Positions 15,740 through 24,114 are shown, counted from the stretch's first letter. The stretch is 44,499 bases of DNA from Fusobacterium sp. IOR10 (GCF_010367435.1 NZ_WJWY01000017.1:1-44499); one strand, 5' to 3'. Made by a program: numbers and translations. The notes: a model not told the origin generated them from the sequence alone.

Positions 15740-16771
15740 TTAATCAAATATTGCGTTAATATATTCTTTAGCGTTGAACTTCCTAAGATCTTCAATACTT
15801 TCTCCCACTCCAATATATTTAATTGGTTTTTTAATTTTTTCTGAAATGCTAAAAATAATTCCCCCTTTAGCTGTTCCATCTAACTTTGTCACAACAAATC
15901 CTGTTAATTTAGTTGACTCGTTAAACATTTCAGCTTGGGATAATCCATTTTGCCCTGTAGTCCCATCTAACACTAGGATTGATTCGTATCTTTCGCTTCC
16001 TATTTTTTTAACTATAATATTATTTATTTTTTCCAATTCTTTCATTAAATTTGCTTTATTGTGTAATCTTCCAGCTGTATCTATGATAACCACATCTGCT
16101 TTTTGAGCTGCAGCTATGGAAATAGTTTCATAAACAACTGCTCCAGGATCACTTCCTTGTTCTTTACTTATAACTTCAACCTCTGCTCTTTTACCCCATT
16201 CTTCTAGTTGCTCTATAGCTGCAGCTCTAAATGTATCTGCTGCACCAATTATAACTTTCTTTCCTTCTTTTTTCAATTGATTTGCTATCTTCCCTATAGT
16301 TGTAGTTTTTCCTACTCCGTTTACTCCCACAACTAATATTACATTTAATTCTCCATCTCTAATATCAAGTTCATTATTTTCTTTAATTAAGAAACCTTCC
16401 ATAACCAATCTTAAAACTTCATAGATTTCCTTTGGATCCTTTAAACCTCTTTTCTTAACTTCCTTTTCTAGAGATGACACTATCTTCATAGTCATATCCA
16501 TTCCAATATCAGATTGCACTAACAATTCTTCTAATTCTTCATACATTCCATCATCTATTACATCTTTTCCTGAAAAAATATCTTTTATTTTTCCAAAGAA
16601 ACCTTCCCTTGTTCTGAAAAGTTTTTCCCTTAAAGATTTAAATAAATTTATTTTTTTACTACTTTCTTCATCTATTAGTATATTATCCTCTTCAATCGGT
16701 ATATTGTTCTTTTCAACCTTCTCTTCTACTTCAGTTTCTTTTTTTCTAAATAATTTTTTAAAAATCCCCAT
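15740..16771 (-). CDS. ftsY: Signal recognition particle receptor FtsY
   Basis: A 343-residue SRP receptor GTPase, which docks SRP-bound ribosomes at the inner membrane. An N-terminal charged region of about 45 residues (the membrane-associating A domain, shorter than in E. coli) leads to the NG domains: VVGVNGVGKTTTIGKIA (P loop), ADTFRAAAIEQLEEW, DVVIIDTAGRLHNK and VVTKLDGTAKGGIIFS, then IKYIGVGESIEDLRKF at the C terminus. The start ATG follows GGAGGG. It has its own promoter at 16807-16835 and is divergent from the recR pair. Confidence 0.97.
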   Translation of the reverse strand: MGIFKKLFRKKETEVEEKVEKNNIPIEEDNILIDEESSKKINLFKSLREKLFRTREGFFGKIKDIFSGKDVIDDGMYEELEELLVQSDIGMDMTMKIVSSLEKEVKKRGLKDPKEIYEVLRLVMEGFLIKENNELDIRDGELNVILVVGVNGVGKTTTIGKIANQLKKEGKKVIIGAADTFRAAAIEQLEEWGKRAEVEVISKEQGSDPGAVVYETISIAAAQKADVVIIDTAGRLHNKANLMKELEKINNIIVKKIGSERYESILVLDGTTGQNGLSQAEMFNESTKLTGFVVTKLDGTAKGGIIFSISEKIKKPIKYIGVGESIEDLRKFNAKEYINAIFD

Positions 16772-16806
16772 ATTCCCTCCATAAAATAGTACTCACACCT
16801 ATCTTT

Positions 16807-16835
16807 ATATTAGCATATATATTCTTTTTTTTCAA
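16807..16835 (-). promoter_or_regulatory. Promoter of ftsY
   Basis: On the minus strand, TTGAAA and TAATAT are separated by 17 bases, about 30 bases before the expected leader start. Confidence 0.65.
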
Positions 16836-16858
16836 TAATTTACATTTTTTAAAAAAAA

Positions 16859-16887
16859 TTGCAAATTTAAAAATATTGGTATAGAAT
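16859..16887 (+). promoter_or_regulatory. Promoter of the small gene and recR
   Basis: TTGCAA and TAGAAT are separated by 17 bases, with the start codon about 37 bases further on. It is divergent from the ftsY promoter, with the two -35 elements about 23 bases apart. Confidence 0.65.
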
Positions 16888-16924
16888 ACATAATATAATA
16901 AATTTATTTAAGGGGGATTTTTAA

Positions 16925-17230
16925 ATGGATAAAGCACTAGAAATAGTTAGAAAAGCTAGAAGAAAAAATAAAATAGAAAGGGAAATCCAAGATCACGAAA
17001 AAAAAGTAAGGGATAATAAAAAAAGAGTTTTACTTCTTAATAATTTAGAAGAATATATTAAACCAACTATGACTTATGAAGATTTTGTAAGTATAGTTGA
17101 AAATATGAAATTAGATTATGAAGAAAGAGTTAGTGATCACACTATTAGTATTGCTGATCTTGAAAAGGAAAGAAAAAATATAATTGGAGATTTGAGAAAA
17201 GCTGGAATAAAAAATACACCTGTTGAATAG
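16925..17230 (+). CDS. Small coiled-coil protein of unknown function
   Basis: A 101-residue protein I do not recognise. It is highly charged, with many Lys, Arg and Glu residues. Residues 1-45 (ALEIVRKARRKNKIEREIQD onward) and 65-90 look like long helices likely to form coiled coils. There is no signal peptide, membrane segment or Cys. It is 8 bases upstream of recR, behind a shared promoter, with an AAGGGGG ribosome site. In many bacteria the gene before recR encodes the nucleoid protein YbaB/EbfC of similar size, but this sequence does not show that family's Gly/Met/Gln-rich N terminus. A DNA-repair or nucleoid role is only suggested by position. Confidence 0.7.
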   Translation: MDKALEIVRKARRKNKIEREIQDHEKKVRDNKKRVLLLNNLEEYIKPTMTYEDFVSIVENMKLDYEERVSDHTISIADLEKERKNIIGDLRKAGIKNTPVE

Positions 17231-17238
17231 GAGAACCA

Positions 17239-17832
17239 ATGTCATCTAAATATTTAGAAATTTTAATAGAGGAATTTAACAAACTTCCTGGAATAGGGAA
17301 AAAATCCGCTACTAGACTGGCCTTTCATGTATTGGATTTAAAGGAAGAAGAGGTTAATAATTTTGCAAAGGCAATAACAAATGTAAAAGTTTATGTTAAA
17401 AAATGTAAGATTTGTGGAAATTTTAGTGAAAATGAAATTTGTAATATTTGCTCAGATGAAACAAGAGATAATTCAATTATTTGTGTTGTTGAAGATGGGA
17501 AAGATATTCTTCCAATAGAAAAAACTAGAAAATATAATGGAAGTTACCATGTTTTAAATGGAAAAATTGCTCCATTAAATGGAATTACACCAGATAAATT
17601 AAATATTAAATCTCTTTTAAATAGAATTGCAAATGAATCTATAGAAGAGGTTATTTTCGCCTTAAGTTCTGATTTAGAAGGGGAAACAACTGTTATGTAT
17701 TTAACAAAATTAATAAAACCCTTTGGTTTAACAGTTTCAAAATTAGCCAGTGGTATCCCAATGGGTGGAAATTTAGAATTTACAGATAGTGCTACAATTA
17801 GTAAAGCTATTGAAGGAAGACAAAAATTATAA
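17239..17832 (+). CDS. recR: Recombination mediator protein RecR
   Basis: A 197-residue RecR, which with RecO and RecF helps load RecA on gapped DNA. The helix-hairpin-helix LPGIGKKSATRLAFHVL is followed by the four-Cys zinc finger (CKICGNF and CNIC), then the Toprim domain (IICVVEDGKDILPIEKT, LSSDLEGETTVMYL) and the C-terminal Walker-B-like segment SKLASGIPMGGNLEFTDSAT. The last segment usually reads ..GVPVGGDLEY.., so it varies slightly. Length is normal. The ATG follows AGGAG, 8 bases from the upstream stop. Confidence 0.96.
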   Translation: MSSKYLEILIEEFNKLPGIGKKSATRLAFHVLDLKEEEVNNFAKAITNVKVYVKKCKICGNFSENEICNICSDETRDNSIICVVEDGKDILPIEKTRKYNGSYHVLNGKIAPLNGITPDKLNIKSLLNRIANESIEEVIFALSSDLEGETTVMYLTKLIKPFGLTVSKLASGIPMGGNLEFTDSATISKAIEGRQKL

Positions 17833-17837
17833 AAAAT

Positions 17838-17859
17838 GGGGAAATATCCCCTTTTTTTT
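17838..17859 (+). terminator. Terminator after recR
   Basis: GGGGA (17838-17842) pairs with TCCCC (17847-17851) around AATA, followed by eight T residues and preceded by A's that can extend the stem. It lies a few bases past the recR stop. Confidence 0.8.
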
Positions 17860-17923
17860 ATAAAATTTTATATAAATATAACCCTATAAATACAACTATT
17901 CCACCTGTGCACAGCTAACATAA

Positions 17924-17971
17924 ACACAATATATAGTTGTTTCTCTTGAAAAAAAACGCCATATATGGTAT
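17924..17971 (+). promoter_or_regulatory. Tandem NrdR boxes upstream of nrdD
   Basis: Two sites resemble the NrdR box (ACAC-WATATATW-GTGT). Box 1 at 17924-17939 reads ACACAATATATAGTTG (14 of 16 positions by hand). Box 2 at 17956-17971 reads ACGCCATATATGGTAT (12 of 16) and overlaps the nrdD -10 region. Sixteen bases separate them, matching the known 15-16-base spacing of tandem boxes. NrdR represses ribonucleotide reductase genes when dATP is high. No nrdR gene is in the window. Confidence 0.7.
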
Positions 17972-17974
17972 TAT
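17946..17974 (+). promoter_or_regulatory. Promoter of nrdD-nrdG
   Basis: TTGAAA and TATTAT are separated by 17 bases, 37 bases before the nrdD start. The second NrdR-like box lies across the spacer and -10, where binding would block RNA polymerase. Confidence 0.7.
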
Positions 17975-18011
17975 ACCTTAGATTCAATTTTATATTAAGG
18001 GGTGCGATTTT

Positions 18012-20174
18012 ATGAAAATAATTAAAAGAAGTGGGATGGAAGTTGATTTTAATATAAACAAAATCATCAGTGCTATTGGAAAGGCAAATAAAGAAGTTCC
18101 AGAAACTGAAAAAATTTCTAAAGAAGATATTTTGAAATTAGCTGGCACTGTTGAAAGCATTTGCTTAAATTCAGATCATTCGTTAAATGTTGAAGATATA
18201 CAAGATCTTGTGGAATTAAATTTGATGAAAGGTAAACACTTTTCTGTGGCTAAAAAATATATTACCTACAGATATCAAAGGGCTTTAGTTAGAAAATCTA
18301 ACTCTACAGATGCTCAAATTTTAAGTTTACTTAATAGTTCAAATGAAGAAATTAAACAAGAAAATTCAAATAAAAATTCCACAGTTGTAAGTGTTCAAAG
18401 GGATTACATGGCTGGGGAAGTTAGTAAGGATATTACAAAACGTTTTTTACTAGATCAAGATATTGTAGATGCTCACGATAAGGGAATTATACATTTTCAT
18501 GATGCTGATTATTTTGCTCAACATATGCACAATTGTGATTTGGTAAATTTAGAGGATATGCTACAAAACGGAACTGTAATTAGTGGTACTAGAATTGATA
18601 AGCCTCATTCTTTTTCAACAGCTTGTAACATTGCAACTCAAATAATTGCTCAAGTTGCAAGTTCTCAATATGGAGGTCAAAGCATTTCCCTTGCTCACTT
18701 GGCTCCCTTTGTTGAAGTTAGTAGAAATAAAATAAAAAAACAATTAAAGGAAAATTTTAATGAAATTGGCATTGAAATAACTGAAGAAAAATTTAATCAA
18801 TTAGTTGAAAAAAGAGTTAGAGATGAAGTTAATCGTGGTGTACAAACTATTCAATATCAAGTTGTAACTCTTATGACAACAAATGGACAATCTCCATTTG
18901 TAACAGTATTTATGTACTTAGGAGAAGCTAAAAACAAACAAGAGGAAAAGGATTTAGCTATGATAATTGAGGAAGTTTTAGACCAACGTTATCAAGGAGT
19001 TAAAAATGAACAAGGAGTATGGGTTACCCCTGCTTTCCCAAAATTAATCTATGTTTTACAAGAAAATAATATTAATGAGGATTCTCCATATTATTATTTA
19101 ACTGAAAAAGCTGGAAAATGTACTGCTAAACGTATGGTTCCAGATTATATTTCAGAAAAGAAAATGAAAGAATTAAAAGATGGTAATTGTTATACTTGCA
19201 TGGGTTGTCGTTCTTTTTTAACAGTTTATCATGATGAAAATGATAAGCCTAAGTTTTATGGAAGATTTAATCAAGGGGTTGTAACTATTAATTTAGTTGA
19301 CATTGCTTGTTCTTCAGAAAAGAACAGAGATAAATTCTGGAAAATCTTTGATGAACGTTTAGATCTTTGTTATAGAGGATTAATGGCTAGACATAATCGT
19401 TTAAAGGGAACTATATCTGATGTTGCTCCTATTTTATGGCAAAATGGAGCCCTAGCTAGACTTGAAAAGGGTGAAACTATTGACAAATTATTATTTAATG
19501 GATATTCTACAATTTCTTTAGGTTATGCTGGACTTTATGAATGTATTAAATACATGACTGGAAAATCTCATACTGATCCTGAAGCTACACCTTTTGCTTT
19601 GGAAATAATGAAACACTTAAATGACGCTTGTGCCACATGGAAGAAAAAACATAATATAGATTTTTCTGTTTATGGAACTCCACTTGAAAGTACAACTTAT
19701 AAATTTGCTAAATTACTTAAGAAAAGATTTGGAATAATTGAAGGTGTCACTGATAAAAACTATATTACTAACAGCTATCATATTAATGTTTCTGAAAACA
19801 TTGATGCTTTTTCTAAATTAAGTTTTGAAGCAAAATTCCAAGAATTATCCCCTGGTGGAGCAATAAGTTACATTGAAACTCCAAATATGGAAGATAATTT
19901 AGAGGCAATTATGGCTGTTCTTAAACATATATATGATAATATTATGTATGCTGAAATAAATACAAAGAGTGATTATTGTCAAAAATGTGGTTACACAGGA
20001 GAAATTCAAATTCAAGAGGATGAAAATGGAAAACTAATTTGGAAATGTCCTCACTGTGGAAATACTGATCAAACTACAATGAATGTTGCTAGAAGAACTT
20101 GTGGATATATTGGAACTCAATATTGGAATCAAGGAAGAACTCAAGAAATTAAAGAGAGAGTTCTACACTTATAA
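18012..20174 (+). CDS. nrdD: Anaerobic (class III) ribonucleoside-triphosphate reductase
   Basis: A 720-residue glycyl-radical enzyme reducing ribonucleoside triphosphates to deoxy forms without oxygen. Residues 1 to about 95 are an ATP-cone, the dATP-sensing allosteric domain (MKIIKRSGMEVDFNINKII). The catalytic barrel includes IHFHDADYFAQHMHNCDLVN, CMGCRSFL and YGRFNQGVVTINLVDIA. Near the C terminus are a four-Cys zinc site (CQKCGY and CPHCGN) and the radical loop RRTCGYIGTQ, with the radical Gly at about 698. Length is normal. The ribosome site is AAGGGG. It is followed 14 bases on by its activase gene nrdG and is predicted to be under NrdR control. Confidence 0.98.
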   Translation: MKIIKRSGMEVDFNINKIISAIGKANKEVPETEKISKEDILKLAGTVESICLNSDHSLNVEDIQDLVELNLMKGKHFSVAKKYITYRYQRALVRKSNSTDAQILSLLNSSNEEIKQENSNKNSTVVSVQRDYMAGEVSKDITKRFLLDQDIVDAHDKGIIHFHDADYFAQHMHNCDLVNLEDMLQNGTVISGTRIDKPHSFSTACNIATQIIAQVASSQYGGQSISLAHLAPFVEVSRNKIKKQLKENFNEIGIEITEEKFNQLVEKRVRDEVNRGVQTIQYQVVTLMTTNGQSPFVTVFMYLGEAKNKQEEKDLAMIIEEVLDQRYQGVKNEQGVWVTPAFPKLIYVLQENNINEDSPYYYLTEKAGKCTAKRMVPDYISEKKMKELKDGNCYTCMGCRSFLTVYHDENDKPKFYGRFNQGVVTINLVDIACSSEKNRDKFWKIFDERLDLCYRGLMARHNRLKGTISDVAPILWQNGALARLEKGETIDKLLFNGYSTISLGYAGLYECIKYMTGKSHTDPEATPFALEIMKHLNDACATWKKKHNIDFSVYGTPLESTTYKFAKLLKKRFGIIEGVTDKNYITNSYHINVSENIDAFSKLSFEAKFQELSPGGAISYIETPNMEDNLEAIMAVLKHIYDNIMYAEINTKSDYCQKCGYTGEIQIQEDENGKLIWKCPHCGNTDQTTMNVARRTCGYIGTQYWNQGRTQEIKERVLHL

Positions 20175-20188
20175 AAAGGAAGTTTATT

Positions 20189-20677
20189 ATGTACTATGGA
20201 AATATAAAAAAAGTTGATATTGCCAATGGAAAAGGGGTAAGGGTTTCTCTCTTTGTTTCTGGCTGTAGAAATCGTTGTAAAAATTGTTTTAATCCTGAGA
20301 CTCAAAATTTTAAATATGGAAAAGAATTTACACAAGAAACTGAAAACTATATTTTAGAATTACTTAAGGAAAAATATATTAGTGGATTAACTGTCTTAGG
20401 AGGAGAACCCTTTGAAGAGGAAAATCAAAGAAGATTATTACCCTTTATTAAAAAAGTTAAATCTCAGTTTCCAGAAAAAAACCTATGGTTTTACACAGGA
20501 TATGTATATGATAAAGATTTAATACCAAATGGAAAAAAATATTGTGAAGTAACTGATGAACTTTTACATTACATAGATGTTTTAATAGACGGACCCTTTA
20601 TAGAGGAAGAAAAAGATATTACTCTTAAATTTAGAGGATCACGAAATCAAAGAATCATTCATTTAAAAAACAAATAA
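20189..20677 (+). CDS. nrdG: Anaerobic ribonucleotide reductase activating protein (radical SAM)
   Basis: A 162-residue radical SAM protein that generates the glycyl radical on NrdD. The CRNRCKNC motif (CxxxCxxC) binds the 4Fe-4S cluster that cleaves S-adenosylmethionine, followed by the Gly-rich LTVLGGEPFEEENQ and VLIDGPFIEEEKDI. Length fits NrdG. It is co-transcribed with nrdD (14-base gap, AAAAGGAAG ribosome site) and followed at once by a strong terminator. Confidence 0.97.
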   Translation: MYYGNIKKVDIANGKGVRVSLFVSGCRNRCKNCFNPETQNFKYGKEFTQETENYILELLKEKYISGLTVLGGEPFEEENQRRLLPFIKKVKSQFPEKNLWFYTGYVYDKDLIPNGKKYCEVTDELLHYIDVLIDGPFIEEEKDITLKFRGSRNQRIIHLKNK

Positions 20678-20682
20678 AAGGA

Positions 20683-20712
20683 AAGCTGTCATATGTAAGT
20701 GTATGACAGCTT
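20683..20712 (+). terminator. Terminator after nrdG
   Basis: An 11-bp perfect stem (AAGCTGTCATA / TATGACAGCTT) with an 8-base loop is followed by ATTTTTATTTATT, immediately past the nrdG stop. Confidence 0.85.
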
Positions 20713-20723
20713 ATTTTTATTTA

Positions 20724-20752
20724 TTGACTTTCTTAATTAAATTAGCTAAACT
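20724..20752 (+). promoter_or_regulatory. Promoter of the MATE pump gene
   Basis: TTGACT and TAAACT are separated by 17 bases, 34 bases before the TTG start codon. Confidence 0.65.
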
Positions 20753-20785
20753 TAAAAGTAGAGATCACCTTTAGGAGGTATAATT

Positions 20786-22180
20786 TTGGATTCAAACACA
20801 GAGAACATTTTGGGAAAAAACAAAATATCCATGCTTTTATTAAAATTTTCCATCCCTGCTATAATAGCTTTAATAACAACAGCAATTTACAACATAGCTG
20901 ACCAAATATTTATTGGGCATAGCGTTGGGTTTTTAGGAAATGCTGCAACTAATATAACCTTTCCTATTATTAGTATTTGCACCTCTATTGTTTTACTTAC
21001 AGGAATAGGTACTTCAGCTTGCTTTAGTATTGCCCTTGGGGAAAAGAACACACAAAAGACAAAGGAAATTATTGGAAATGGATTGTTCTTAAATATCTTT
21101 TTTTCTATTTCATTTACCATATTTCTACTCTTGAACATAGAGAAAATCTTATTAATTTTTGGTGCAACAAAGGATATTCTCCCCTATGCTATGACTTATA
21201 CTAAAATAACAGCTTTGGGAATTCCATTTCTAATATTTTTTTCAGCTATTACTTTCTGGGTTAGAGCTGATGGAAGTCCTAAATTTGCCATGGGAATAAC
21301 CTTAACTGGAGCCATTACAAATATTATATTGGACCCTATTTTCATTTTTGGATTTGATTTAGGAATGGCTGGAGCAGCCTTGGCCACTATTATAGGGCAG
21401 TTCTTATCTGCATGTTTAGCACTTTTTTATTTAACAAAAAGATTTAAAAGTTTCAAAATAACATTAGCTTCATTTATATTCCCTAAATTAAATATAATTA
21501 GACATATTTTTTTATTGGGAATGTCCCAGTCAGCTAATCAACTTGGACTTATGCTTGTGCAAATAACCATGAATAACGTTCTTACCTATTATGGGTCCCG
21601 TTCCATATATGGAGCTGAAATTCCCCTTGCTTGTGTAGGAATTATTTTAAAAATAAATATACTATTCTTGTATATTATAATTGGTATATCCCAAGGGGCA
21701 CAACCTATTCTAGGCTATAACATTGGTTCTAAGCAATATGATAGGGTTATTAAAACTATTAAGCTAGCACTTAAATGTGATTCAGTGGTTTCAATAACTG
21801 CCTTTATACTATTTCAAACCTTTCCAAGGGAAATTATTTCCATCTTTGGAACAGGTACTGAAGAATATTTTCTTTTTGCTGAAAAGTTCTTTAAGATATT
21901 TATGTTTTTTACCTTTGCTAACTTTATTCAAATTTTTGCAGGTAATTTCTTCAGTGCAATTGGAAGAGGAAAAATTGGTTTATTTATAGCTATTACTAGA
22001 CAATTCCTATTTTTATTACCTTTGATTATTTTTCTTCCTATGATATTTGGAATAGAAGGAATATTCTTTTCTGCTCCAACAGCTGACATATTAGCTTTAA
22101 GCATCACAATGTATTTCCTTAGAAGAGAATATGTTAAAATTAAAAATTTAGAAATTGAACAAAAAAAAGGACTTATATGA
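20786..22180 (+). CDS. MATE-family multidrug/sodium efflux transporter
   Basis: A 464-residue inner-membrane protein with about twelve hydrophobic segments in two related halves, typical of NorM/DinF-like MATE transporters that export cationic drugs or metabolites with a sodium or proton gradient. The opening motif LLKFSIPAIIALITTAIYNIADQIFIG is the family signature (shown here in parts: LLKFSIPAIIAL and YNIADQIFIGH); later landmarks are AIGRGKIGLF and GISQGAQPILGYNIGSK. The start is a TTG at 20786 behind a perfect AGGAGG; the first ATG is 15 codons in and has no ribosome site. It has its own promoter and shares a terminator with the convergent permease gene. The substrate cannot be told. Confidence 0.93.
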   Translation: MDSNTENILGKNKISMLLLKFSIPAIIALITTAIYNIADQIFIGHSVGFLGNAATNITFPIISICTSIVLLTGIGTSACFSIALGEKNTQKTKEIIGNGLFLNIFFSISFTIFLLLNIEKILLIFGATKDILPYAMTYTKITALGIPFLIFFSAITFWVRADGSPKFAMGITLTGAITNIILDPIFIFGFDLGMAGAALATIIGQFLSACLALFYLTKRFKSFKITLASFIFPKLNIIRHIFLLGMSQSANQLGLMLVQITMNNVLTYYGSRSIYGAEIPLACVGIILKINILFLYIIIGISQGAQPILGYNIGSKQYDRVIKTIKLALKCDSVVSITAFILFQTFPREIISIFGTGTEEYFLFAEKFFKIFMFFTFANFIQIFAGNFFSAIGRGKIGLFIAITRQFLFLLPLIIFLPMIFGIEGIFFSAPTADILALSITMYFLRREYVKIKNLEIEQKKGLI

Positions 22181-22203
22181 AAATTCATATAAGCCCTTTT
22201 TTT
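22161..22203. terminator. Bidirectional terminator between MATE and purine permease genes
   Basis: CTTATATGAA (22172-22181) pairs with TTCATATAAG (22184-22193), extended by a GG/CC pair past one mismatch, with eight A's on the left and seven T's on the right. It covers the MATE stop codon and ends both converging genes. Confidence 0.8.
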
Positions 22204-22218
22204 ATAATTATACTTCTG

Positions 22219-23607
22219 TTATTTAACTTGAGAATTTACAACAACTCCTTGTAAATTTTTAGATTTTTTTTCTTTAGGTTCAAATTCCTTAGCATCTCTA
22301 ACCTTAGAAGTTTGAGGTTTATCATCTGGTAATACAATATTTAAAATAACTGCTATTCCAGCTGAAACTGCTATTCCAGATCCTCCAAATAGAAGTTTGA
22401 TACCCTCTGGAAGAAATTGAATTGCTTCTGGGACAGCTCCTAAACCAAAACCTACTCCCAATGAAGCTGCTAATATTGTAGAATTTTTATTTCCTAAAGG
22501 TTCCTTTGTAATTAGCTCAACTCCACTTATAAATATCATTGCAAATATCATAACTAAACTTCCACCAATGACACTTTGAGGAATAGCCACTAATATTACT
22601 CCTAATTTAGGGAAAAAAGCTCCACACATTAATATTAAAGATCCCACTACAACCACAAATCTACTCATGATTTTAGTCATAGCTATAATTCCAACATTTT
22701 GGCTGAAGGAAGTAGTTGGTAAAACAGAAAAGCAAGAAGCTATTACACATCCTAATCCATCTCCCATAATTCCACCTGATAATTCTCTATCTGTTAACTC
22801 TCTGTCTGCTCCACCCATTGTGATTCCTGACATGTCTCCCATAGTCTCAACTGCAGAAACTATGAACATAACTACCATAGCTAAAATAGCGTCTATATGG
22901 AAGCTCATTCCATAAACAAAGGGTTTAGGAATATTTACTAATCCTGCTTGAGCAACACCTGATAAATCGACTTTCCCTAAAAATAAAGCTGCTCCATAAC
23001 CTACAACTGTAGCTACAAATATAGATGCTGTGGACCACATACCTTTCCCAAACTGTTTAAATACTATTACCAATATTAAAACTAAAGCTCCTATAAATAA
23101 GTTTGAGTAACTTCCAAAATCACTTGCTCCAAATCCTCCTGCAAAGGAATTTATTCCAATAGGTATTAAAGAAAGACCTATTGATAGAACAACTACCCCT
23201 GTTACAATTGGTGGGAAATATTTTCTAATTCTTTTAATAAATATTCCAACAACTATTTCAAATAATCCTCCCACAAGGACAGCTCCTAAAACTCCCTCTA
23301 ACCCATATTTCAATCCAACAGATATACATACAGGAACAAAAGCAAAGTTAGAACCCATAACCACAGGTAGCTTAGATCCAAATGGTCCTAGTGTATAATT
23401 TTGAATTAAAGTATTTATTCCAGCAACAAACATACAAGCTTGAATAAGAGATGTTTTTGTTTCCAAGGGAACATTTAAAACTCCAAGAACAATAATAACT
23501 GGAGTTATGTTACTTACAAACATTGCAAGTACATGTTGTAATCCTAATGGTATTGCGTCTAATAATCTCGGTTTTCCATCCAGCTCATAGGGTGAATAGT
23601 TTCTCAT
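22219..23607 (-). CDS. NCS2-family nucleobase permease (probably xanthine/purine)
   Basis: A 462-residue inner-membrane protein with about 12-14 hydrophobic segments, in the NCS2 nucleobase:cation symporter family. Landmarks: IPLGLQHVLAMFVSNITPVI at the N terminus, PVVMGSNFAFVPV, the conserved acidic segment VSAVETMGDMSGITMGG, and FSQNVGIIAMTKIMSRFV. The Gln-Asn pair in this last motif is more like xanthine/urate carriers (PbuX, XanQ, PucJ/K) than uracil carriers, which usually have Glu-Asn. A guanine-class riboswitch upstream supports a purine substrate. The ribosome site AGGAGG can be masked by the riboswitch expression platform. Exact substrate not determined. Confidence 0.9.
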   Translation of the reverse strand: MRNYSPYELDGKPRLLDAIPLGLQHVLAMFVSNITPVIIVLGVLNVPLETKTSLIQACMFVAGINTLIQNYTLGPFGSKLPVVMGSNFAFVPVCISVGLKYGLEGVLGAVLVGGLFEIVVGIFIKRIRKYFPPIVTGVVVLSIGLSLIPIGINSFAGGFGASDFGSYSNLFIGALVLILVIVFKQFGKGMWSTASIFVATVVGYGAALFLGKVDLSGVAQAGLVNIPKPFVYGMSFHIDAILAMVVMFIVSAVETMGDMSGITMGGADRELTDRELSGGIMGDGLGCVIASCFSVLPTTSFSQNVGIIAMTKIMSRFVVVVGSLILMCGAFFPKLGVILVAIPQSVIGGSLVMIFAMIFISGVELITKEPLGNKNSTILAASLGVGFGLGAVPEAIQFLPEGIKLLFGGSGIAVSAGIAVILNIVLPDDKPQTSKVRDAKEFEPKEKKSKNLQGVVVNSQVK

Positions 23608-23614
23608 ACAAAAA

Positions 23615-23674
23615 GTCCTCCTAAAAATAATTAAAGTTTTATTGCTAACACAAAACTAATTACTTTAAGAGGAC
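23615..23674 (-). promoter_or_regulatory. Candidate riboswitch expression platform: SD sequestration
   Basis: On the minus-strand RNA, GTCCTCTTAA (23674-23665) can pair over ten bases, with one G-U, with TTAGGAGGAC (23624-23615), which contains the permease gene's Shine-Dalgarno site. There is no stem followed by a T-run between aptamer and gene, so translational control is more likely than termination. How the aptamer's P1 helix controls this pairing is not worked out. Confidence 0.5.
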
Positions 23675-23749
23675 AATTATATTCTAATAAAAATAATCCC
23701 TACACCTTAAGTATTTTGGATAAATTTTTAAATATATAAAATAGAATCC

Positions 23750-23813
23750 ACTTATAGTAACTAATTTACGGTTAGTCGTAGAAACGCTTGTCCAATTACA
23801 AGCATATATAAGT
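23750..23813 (-). ncRNA. Purine riboswitch aptamer, guanine class
   Basis: On the minus strand, all aptamer parts are visible. P1 is ACTTATA/TATAAGT (7 bp). P2 is GCTTGT/ACAAGC with a GG-containing loop. The core has GTTTCTAC, P3 is ACTAA/TTAGT with the conserved loop CCGTAAA, and the 3' core reads TTACTATAAG. The base that decides specificity, in ACTAT, is C rather than T, as in guanine/hypoxanthine-binding members such as the xpt riboswitch. It starts about eight bases after the promoter -10 and precedes the NCS2 permease gene. Confidence 0.93.
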
Positions 23814-23820
23814 TGAAATA

Positions 23821-23849
23821 ATTCTACTAAAAATTTTATATTTTGTCAA
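23821..23849 (-). promoter_or_regulatory. Promoter of the purine permease transcript
   Basis: On the minus strand, TTGACA (perfect -35) and TAGAAT are separated by 17 bases. The -35 lies within the last codons of the small basic-protein gene at 23836-24045, so the two genes are tightly packed. Confidence 0.8.
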
Positions 23850-24045
23850 TTCTTTTTTTGCTCATTTCTTCATCATAATATTTAAATATTTCCAAAATAG
23901 ATCTAGATGTTGTCTTATAGGTGAACCTAGCTTTAAATAGTATGTCATTTAAATAAGCATATTCTTCCTCAGTATACCTGTATCCAAACATCTTCTTTAT
24001 CTTTCCTTGACTTTTTCTTCCACTTCTCCCTTTCGCTCCAGCCAT
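23836..24045 (-). CDS. Small basic protein, possible ribbon-helix-helix DNA-binding protein
   Basis: A 69-residue protein. It starts MAGAKGRSGRKSQGKIKKMF, a very basic tail, followed by YRYTEEEYAYLNDILFKARF and a helix SRSILEIFKYYDEE. A strand followed by EEEY-type and S-R-S-type helices is reminiscent of small ribbon-helix-helix regulators, but I cannot confirm the family. The ribosome site is GGAGG and it has its own promoter. It is between the purine permease and a two-component system, and could regulate either, or neither. The basic N terminus also resembles that of some phage or plasmid proteins. Confidence 0.6.
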   Translation of the reverse strand: MAGAKGRSGRKSQGKIKKMFGYRYTEEEYAYLNDILFKARFTYKTTSRSILEIFKYYDEEMSKKRIDKI

Positions 24046-24114
24046 ATCTAACCTCCAAACACATTTAAATAAAACTTTAATTATTTTTTGTTGAACTTAA
24101 AATCTTTTTAAATT

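Noticed and set aside
16925-17230. The small helical protein as the missing chorismate mutase
   Set aside because: Size and helicity fit loosely, but the characteristic Arg, Lys and Glu pattern of AroQ-type mutases cannot be found.
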